Shown: piece after piece, positions 11,151-18,800 of the stretch
How the letters are laid out: each line of letters starts with the position of its first letter
Position numbering within the stretch: the first letter of the stretch is position 1
NCBI GenBank assembly: GCA_015657535.1
Contig: JADHZB010000043.1
Coordinates: forward strand, 1-19,630
Length of the DNA stretch: 19,630 nucleotides
DNA from: Nephromyces sp. MM_2019
Taxonomy: Eukaryota; Apicomplexa; Aconoidasida; Nephromycida
Direction: 5' to 3'
Notes under the pieces: model-generated
Told to the model about the DNA's origin: nothing
Seen by the model: only the letters and a program-made list of their open reading frames with translations
The model's database searches: none
Made by a program: the position numbers and the translations under genes

Positions 11151-12760
11151 CTCGATTTCTACCAGTGTAGTGCTTAGCTTCCCCCATGTGATAGCACGGC
11201 GTGGTCACGTAACCCAAGTCCAAAAAACGCGTAATGCGCGTTACGGCAGCTCATGATGCAGTGACTATCTCTTGTTTTTAGCTCCTGTTCATCTCCTTAC
11301 GCAACTTCTATAGTGGAGATTGTTAAACTTGTGGTGTTTTCATTTTATGAAGCGTATACATAACTAGATTGCACACTCGAATTTCGTGAGGGCAACTCGA
11401 ATCGGTTATTTTTTGCATCATAACTCTTCAAAGGATTGAAGTGCTGTTCTGAAAAATGCGCAACAGATTTTTCACGTCGCGTTCCATCCGAGCTTTACCG
11501 ACACTGCGATAGTTCCTTCTTGGGGTTACGCGGCAGGCAGACTGTAAATGTATGGCAAGCTAAATATATTTCTACCCTAACTCAGGGTGAACTTCAGCCT
11601 GCGGTATTCATCGTTTGTGTAAGTTTCCAGGTTCCATGGCGAATAAGTGATATATACGTTACTCTTGCCGAGGACCGGGTATGCAAGCACATTCGTGCAG
11701 TTCTCTACGACGTTGAGCATAATACAGTTAGCTTTCCGGTAGATTAGGGTACGTCCCGGATGTGCTTCATTCGTTTTCTTTGAGCCTAGTAATCGGTCAG
11801 CTTTTCCTTTATGTGTGATCTCCTGTTTATGTGATCAATAGGGGCGTAGCGACCCCGAGGTACATATGAAAGTTTGGCAGGCATTGCGCTAGGGTGAATC
11901 AATACTAAATAGCCTAGGTAGGCGGCGTTCATGGTTAGGCTTACTATTTCACTTAGAATTAGTAATCCCGCTGTGTCCTATCCTTCAATGCCTCAGACGG
12001 GCAATCATACTGCTACACATGAAATTCGTGATTTCGTAGCATTTGCACATGAGTTAAGAGTGAGCTTTCTGTGGATCGTACTGCAGTCTAAAGAATTTAA
12101 CTAGGATTCCCTGCAAGGGTCGAAATTTTGGATAACCCTAGATTGAATTAGACCTTTTAAAACATGAGTTTGTTGACAACGAAGGACCATAAGGGGACAT
12201 TTCAAATCTTAATAAAATGTTCTATGTATAGATAATCCTGGGGTCTTATTGTGAGGAGGGTAGTTACCAGCATATGAAACGCCGAAGGGAAGCTTTCAGC
12301 AAAATTAAGATATAAATTATGTTAATTCTTGGCTTCATCGGAAAATTTTCGCTGATGAAAAAAAGCTTGGCTCACTGATTTAAGCTCCTGCAGATAGTCT
12401 TCGAGCAAAGCCACTTGAAACCTTTTATTTCCATTAAAATTGAATGGGAAAAAACTATAGGCATACTATTATGTTCGATAACTGCTACTATACACGCAAC
12501 CCCCCGGTTACAACTGCGGCTAATTCCTCGTGTGCTTCCAATTCTTTCTAGAGGAAATTTCTTCCTTCTTAGTTTTATTTTAGTTATTGTAGTGCCTATA
12601 CGTAGCCACAAACCTCTCAATAGTGCACTTAATTTTCATTCTTTAACATGAGGATGGAGCCTTCTGTGGTAATAAATAGAGTTTTGGGTTACAGCTTACA
12701 ATTTCTAATTTGATGACACTAGATTTTTATAGGTTAAATTGTTTCTCCTTCCACTTCATT

Positions 12761-12836
12761 ATGGAGGGACAAATATCCTTAAGGCTTATCGTTGCAATTG
12801 TGCTACTATCGCTAGAGTTTCAACCTCAGCATGCAG
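12761..12836 (+). CDS. Exon 1: start codon and signal peptide
   Basis: The ATG at 12761 opens a 25-residue leader with a hydrophobic core (RLIVAIVLLSL) and small residues near the end (QHA), a typical signal peptide. It ends at a strong donor (GCAG|GTAAGC) in phase 1. A one-exon signal peptide with a phase 1 intron after it is the usual layout for shuffled extracellular proteins. No other methionine nearby gives a leader. Confidence 0.8.
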
Positions 12837-15800
12837 GTAAGCTTTTATAACATTTATCTGTATAAAATGTGAATCTCTGCATAGACCCATGGTGCGCTAG
12901 TTGCTATGGCTTGTGTAGTACACGAATATAATTATGAATTAACTGCTGTCCTGCAGCTGCACCCTTGCGATGACATTCATAGCTCTATTTTATTTCTGTA
13001 ACTAGCAGTACTGGCATGAATTCGGCCATACTCAGATTTTAGAAAGCATTAACTGTCTGTTCGAAGCTCATACTAATAGCCTGTTTGAATCTCCGAAGTC
13101 AAACCTTTGTGGGCGAAAATGTTACGGTGTGTGCAGCATCAAAGAGCTCTGGCGGCACTTATGACTTGGGAAGGCTACCGAAGAAAGGAGAGATAGAATT
13201 TCGTAATTTTATGTCCCAGGAAAGTTACAATGATCAGCTTAGTGCTAGCATAAGAAATGGTACCTCGAAGCAGCACTTCAAAACAAATGCTGAAAACCCC
13301 TTTATGAAACAAAATCCTCAAGTAACGCCGAATTTGGTATCCACATTGCTCACTTCGTACGGGAGTGGCAAAAAAGATAGCCTAGGCTATGACGATCCTG
13401 TTTATCTATCAATAAAAGGTGAGCATTATTCAAAAAAGGCATACTGCTTGGGAGTAGCGTAAGCTAACTGCTGTAGGCTTCGAAGCTATGGAGCTATGCT
13501 GCAAAAAAATTAGCTGATCGCCGGTGGCATGAGGAATTCATTAATTTTTAAGGGCTTTCAATTCTAATAATATTGTAGTGATAGGATCATTCAAGCGCTG
13601 CAGCATCTAGCTTATGGTAATGACTCGCTGTTATTATTCGTAAAAAATATTTATTAGAGTCAACTTTTTTAGGCCTATCTGTTGCAAGCGAACAATTTTT
13701 TTAACGGTAAGCAAGTAAAGAAATTTAGATGTTATGATCAAATTTTAAGACCTGCAATTCATCGACCCATAAAGTTGACTGCTAATTGATAGTACTGCAC
13801 TTTTCATACAGTATGATAAATCGAAGCTACACCACAATTGAAGATAATGTGAACATAAATATAATTTATTGTTATTCTACCTTCAGTGTTGCTACTATAC
13901 TGCATTATGATTTTTTTAATCGCTAGGAATAATCTGCTCAAGTAAATCTCTTTTGCTGTTAGAAAGTACCAAGGCAAGCGATACTCCGCTTAAACCTGGG
14001 GAAACAAGATCTGTTGTGCGCACCATTGGCGGAAACGATATTACCATTAATAAGCATTCGCTCGCACGCTTATCCAGCTTCAACGTACCTGCAGCTTCCC
14101 AAGGTATTCCTGTTGAACTCCTTACATTTGACTAGCATAAAAGAATTTATAATAACTATTGTTTTATTCTTTCTAGAAGCTTTCCAAAATAGTTATATAG
14201 TTACTCCCGAACTAATAATTTCTGTTCATTTTATCTAGCTGCATATAATGTAAAAATGCTGGTGAGCTTTGTGTTTACAGATAAGTCCAAGAGCCGCTGC
14301 TCGCATCCATTTGTTGAAATACCTTTCCAGCTGTATGAAATGGACACTAAACCTTTCAATAAGAGAACGAAACTCATATATATATGTACAACTCTCGCTC
14401 CACTAGGGGATGTGAAAGATTGCCAAGACTTTGAAAAGCCGCTGCATCCCAGTACAATAGGCATAGTAAGTTCTGGATTACATGGCACACAGTGTAACTC
14501 GTTATAATAACTTAAAAAACTGCTTTTTTTACCACAGGTTAATGGCTGGCTAGGTACTTCACAGGCCAGAAATATTTCATGCGGTGTCACCTGGTTTGGT
14601 CTGAAAATTACAGGTAAGAAATAGATATTTTCAAGCGAAAAAACATCATGTATAATTGCTAATATCCAAAATGGATTCAAAATGCATATTAGTACATCAA
14701 ATAGGCAATCTTAATATCTATGGCTGTGCTGGAAACTCCCTGTCTTCGATATAACTCAGGAATAAGGGAGAAGCTTGAGTATGTTTTAGCCTTTCTTTTG
14801 GCTAGGCCTTTCGGCATACCACTGTTGGCTAGCTTCAAAAAATATGAGACTGGGACAAGCACGAATTCGGGGGAGAATGAAATTTCCATACGAATTGAAT
14901 CCATTAAACAAGAATTAAAAAAATTTAGAAACCTGGGAGGCGAGTTTGGAGTATGGGAGCAATATTTAGTGAAGATAACTAAAAACTTGAAATTATTTTT
15001 GGAGCAAATTAAACTTATATGTTTGAGGAACCGAGGTATGCACTTAGTTTAGAACTTGAATTTTTATTACGCGTAATCGCTTTTGCCGTAGCACATGTAT
15101 CAACTGCTTCTCCGATGTGTTCAGCCAAACTTACGGTTCCCGTTCCTGCTGTAATTAAGCAGACTCTAAGCGTCCGTATGGTGCTTAGTACGCCATACTC
15201 TATCTTAAGAAGCAGCGAGCCATTCTTAGAAGGTCCCGCGGAAACAAAAGCTATCGCAAAAGCACTTTATGATAAATTTGCGACATCCCAGTACTATCTT
15301 GAATACGTCAGAAGAGTTTTGGGAGGAAATGAATACGACAAGAATTTCAAATATGTACCTGAGGGGCAAGAAGAAGTTAGCGATTGCATTCATAATTTGC
15401 AAGCCAATGCAAAGCTTGGTGAAATAGTTCCTTTGTTCAATGTTTTGAAAAACGGTTTTGAAGGAGTATTTCGAATTATTAGCTTTAACCCGGATGTAGC
15501 TCGTACAGTGCATGATATTCCAAGTCCTTCTTTTGATCCTAACGATGGACTTCTGGAAGGTTTCGGAGTGAATACCTTAATGGTAAGGATATTTTTAGGA
15601 AGAAAGAAATAGCTTTTAACTTTAAAAAGGTGCAAGTTCTAGCATTACATTCTGAAATTCAAAAATATCTCATAATAGGAATATGCCACCATAATGGAAA
15701 AAATATGGTCAAGAATTATTTGGAGAGATTATAAAACAGCAATGGATAAAGCAGAAGCTGCCAAAAAAGAAGCTGAAGATATTCCAGACAGGATTTCAGT

Positions 15801-18800
15801 TGCTTTCAGTATCTTGCAGAGGGCGAAAGAATTTTACAACTTTCTCCTCGAAGAGATATACTCTGTTGAGCAACAACTTTCTAAAGGCAAACGAATGAAT
15901 ACAAATAAACTGAAAGTGTAAGGAAAATAATGCCATAATATATAAAATTTTCAAGAAAATAGCAGCCTATAATTTTTTATGCTGTTTGACAGGATTATTG
16001 TGAGAGTATCAGCAGATATAACCTCGGTTGTCCAAAAGATCCCTGTGCTAGAGAGTTTGGTGAGAGATACCCAAGTACTCAAAACGGCCTACCAAAACAT
16101 GTCTAATAATAAAATAATTGCAAAAATACTTCCGCCTAGTGACGTCTTCGAAATAGATATTGAATGGGTGATAATAAGGATAAAAAAACTGCAGAAAATA
16201 CTCAAGGCGTCTAAAAAAACTTTGGAACCAGCCATAACGGATACTACCATAGGTAATATAACGCAGAAATGCACGAACTGCTAGCTGGACTAAAATTCCG
16301 ATAACAATCAAAAAAAAATTTCGCAAAAAAAAGCAAATAAACAATTTCCGTTTACTCAAAACGGTTACAAGACTTCACTGTGTTCCAATGCAAACATTGC
16401 AGGAGAGTGCAAATCCAACCTCAATATTGGATACTTTAACCCCATGCAAAATCAAAGAAAATGCGCTGCCATGCCTAGCAGATTTAAATATGGTGATGAA
16501 AATAATCCCACAGATTGCGACAGATACACAGAGTTTGTCATTAAAGCGGAGGTATGATCACCTAGATAGAAAAATTGCAATCCACTGTTTAAGGTGTCAA
16601 AAAAAAATTACCACGAAAAAGTTCTTCGAAAGTATCGTATTCTGCTCCGTAAAATTTTCGTAAGGAAATACCTCATACGTGGTCAACGGCAACCTTCTCC
16701 TCAGGGCGATTCACAAAATCCTTGGTGGGCCATTGACTTTGGAAAAACTAGAAGCTTTACTCATGTTCGTATCACCGTTGCAAATCCAGGGATACTCACA
16801 ATGTACGATATTGCACCTGGCAGCCCAGATGATCGAAAAGTGTGGCTTAACGAACCTGCGGATCTGAAAGCCATAGTTTTCAAATCAAATTCAGCACCAG
16901 TAGATGATCTCCAGCCAAGGAACACGTTTTGGGAATGCGCAAATATCAACCCTAAAAGTGGAGGTACTGCACAGTAGTTTGAATCATTTTTTTGCAGCCG
17001 CAAATAGTTACGCTTTGAGTAACCCGATTACGTAAAAAGCGTAATCTACGAAATTTTACACCCGTATATAGCCACAACCGTCTAACATGGTATTGGAGCA
17101 TCATAGCCACGATTCTTCATCTATTTCAAGTCTTATTTCACTATTCCGATTCAGGAGTTCAGCCCCAGGGAACCACAAAAGAATATCATTGTAATTCCAG
17201 CGTGAGAGCGCGATATCTGTACATTAGGAGCTATACAAATGTACTAGCGTTAGCTGATGTGGAGGTCTTCACGAAAGGTAAGCGAGCGGCGACTGCACAT
17301 TTATTGGCCCGAAAACTTCATATTTTGAGTTTTAAGAAGCGCGCTTAATTCGCAAACTGCTTCTATGATTGTCATTTCCGCAAGAGCATCTGCTATACAG
17401 GTCGGGATCCACTGCTTCCATTTTGTGAGGGAGACCAGGAAAATGCCTATATGAAGTTACAAGACCCCTTTAGTTCGGAACCGTACGGCCGTGAGCCATA
17501 TTTAACGTGCGCTAAACATTGTGAGAGTGATGCCAACTGCCCAAAAAGTACCATTTGCGCAGGTGCTGACAAGGTTGTGCGACTGCACGGATTTGTTGGT
17601 ACGTTCAATGAAGGAAGCTACTGTGCGATCTTTATCCGAAATGTTCCTAGAGGTAAAGTGATAATTAGGATAGGGCATACATGCAACTACTGTTGCCGAA
17701 TCTTCGAGTTGAAACCAATGTACCACTAAAAATGAACTTATACAATGTGCTGATTCAGAGAGGTTGATCTGTGACCCGAAAAAAGGCGAAGAAATAGTTC
17801 GTTTTCGTATGGACACATCCTTAATGAATGAGCAGCATGTATCCTTTTGTGGGAGGCGATGTGGAATTTTTAGAGCAGATGGCGATCCGCTCTGCGATAG
17901 CGGTTACCACGAAATATGTGCTCTCCCTAATGAGCTAATCGCGGTGAGTACGCGTAATGGTCTCGTGAGCATCCATTCGGCAAAGCCATGCAAGGATTTG
18001 CTTGCTCTAGAAATAAAGTGCCATTCCGTAGAATGATTGCATCTTGAATTTACTGCGATGCAATTAATTCCGACACGTAAACAGTGCAGTTATGCTAGGA
18101 TTTTATAGTGGAAACATAGACAGTGCATGTCTCCTACTATCGCAGATAAGGCATCAAGGAGCTGTCAATTTTAGCGATCCCTATGTAACGGGTCAGTTTG
18201 TAAAGCCTCACCAAGGTGGAAGCTACTGCGCTTCTCCACTAGTGGTCAACAAGCCAGGTAACCGAGTAATATAAATCTCATTTTGGTGGTTTCTCTGTAG
18301 TGAATCAACGTACTCCTTGTAATGTCTTTCCTTGCTCATTATAGCTCCGAACAGATGCAAAGAAAATACTCATTTGTGTGATGACCATGCTACCTGCGAG
18401 TCTAAGCCCCTGGGCGAGTATGCCTGTAAGTGTAATCAAGGCTATGAAGGAAACGGGATTAAGGTATCAGACGAAGGAGGAACAGATTTTGGTACAGGCT
18501 GCGGTGGTAAGTATTACTTAAGCCCCAGATTGGGGATTCTTTATGCCAATCCTTTATGCATTATACAATGAGCTTATCAACGAGTCGTACTGAGCTTTCG
18601 TGTCTGCAGACGTGAATGAGTGTCTACAAAGTCCTTGCGATCCGAACGCCGAGTGTACTAATGAGGAGGGCTCATACAGTTGCACTTGTAAACAGGATTT
18701 TGAAGGCGACGGCATGTCGTGCAGACGTAAGCTATAAATAGCAGCCTTAAACACAGGATTTTGTATAATTGCTCTTTTGCTATGCTATGTTCGCAGCTAT

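Larger units (their letters stand above)
7055..12760. other. 5.7-kb intergenic region between two divergent secreted-protein genes
   Basis: It lies between the start codons of the two oppositely facing genes and must hold their promoters and 5' untranslated regions. I found no convincing exon. The longest open frames (7320-7640 plus, 9102-9434 minus, 11436-11747 plus) lack family resemblance; the last two begin only at GTG or TTG codons. No tRNA, rRNA or spliceosomal RNA signature was recognised. The hairpins at 8816-8875 and 11118-11150 are the main structured elements. A possible 5'-UTR splice acceptor (ttttatag, about 12725-12732) lies just upstream of the plus-strand start codon. Confidence 0.5.

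Noticed and set aside
11228..11246. Near-palindrome rich in CG (CGTAATGCGCGTTACG)
   Set aside because: It is short and imperfect, with no second copy noticed; chance is an adequate explanation.
11436..11747. 103-codon open frame in the intergenic region, Cys-containing
   Set aside because: It starts only at TTG, has no exon-like splice context that I can support and no family resemblance.
12372..12651. Overlapping open frames on both strands upstream of the modular gene
   Set aside because: They mirror each other, lack domain features, and sit where promoter or 5' untranslated sequence is expected.
16388..16663. 91-codon open frame across exon 10
   Set aside because: It is in a different register, ignores the splice sites and does not join the discoidin frame; the Cys-containing frame within 16403-16551 fits both neighbours.
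16594..16704. Upstream extension of the discoidin exon frame, and a VVNGNL reading in another frame at about 16679-16696 that resembles the start of a discoidin domain
   Set aside because: The intron reads GTA TGA from the preceding exon, the acceptor cttctcctcag at 16704 is excellent and in phase, and using the NGNL frame would require a frameshift.
17944..18036. Read-through of exon 14 to a TGA, ending the protein before the EGF array
   Set aside because: A near-perfect donor GTGAGT lies at 17944, and splicing to 18146 restores the six-Cys repeat and the phase for the EGF exons.
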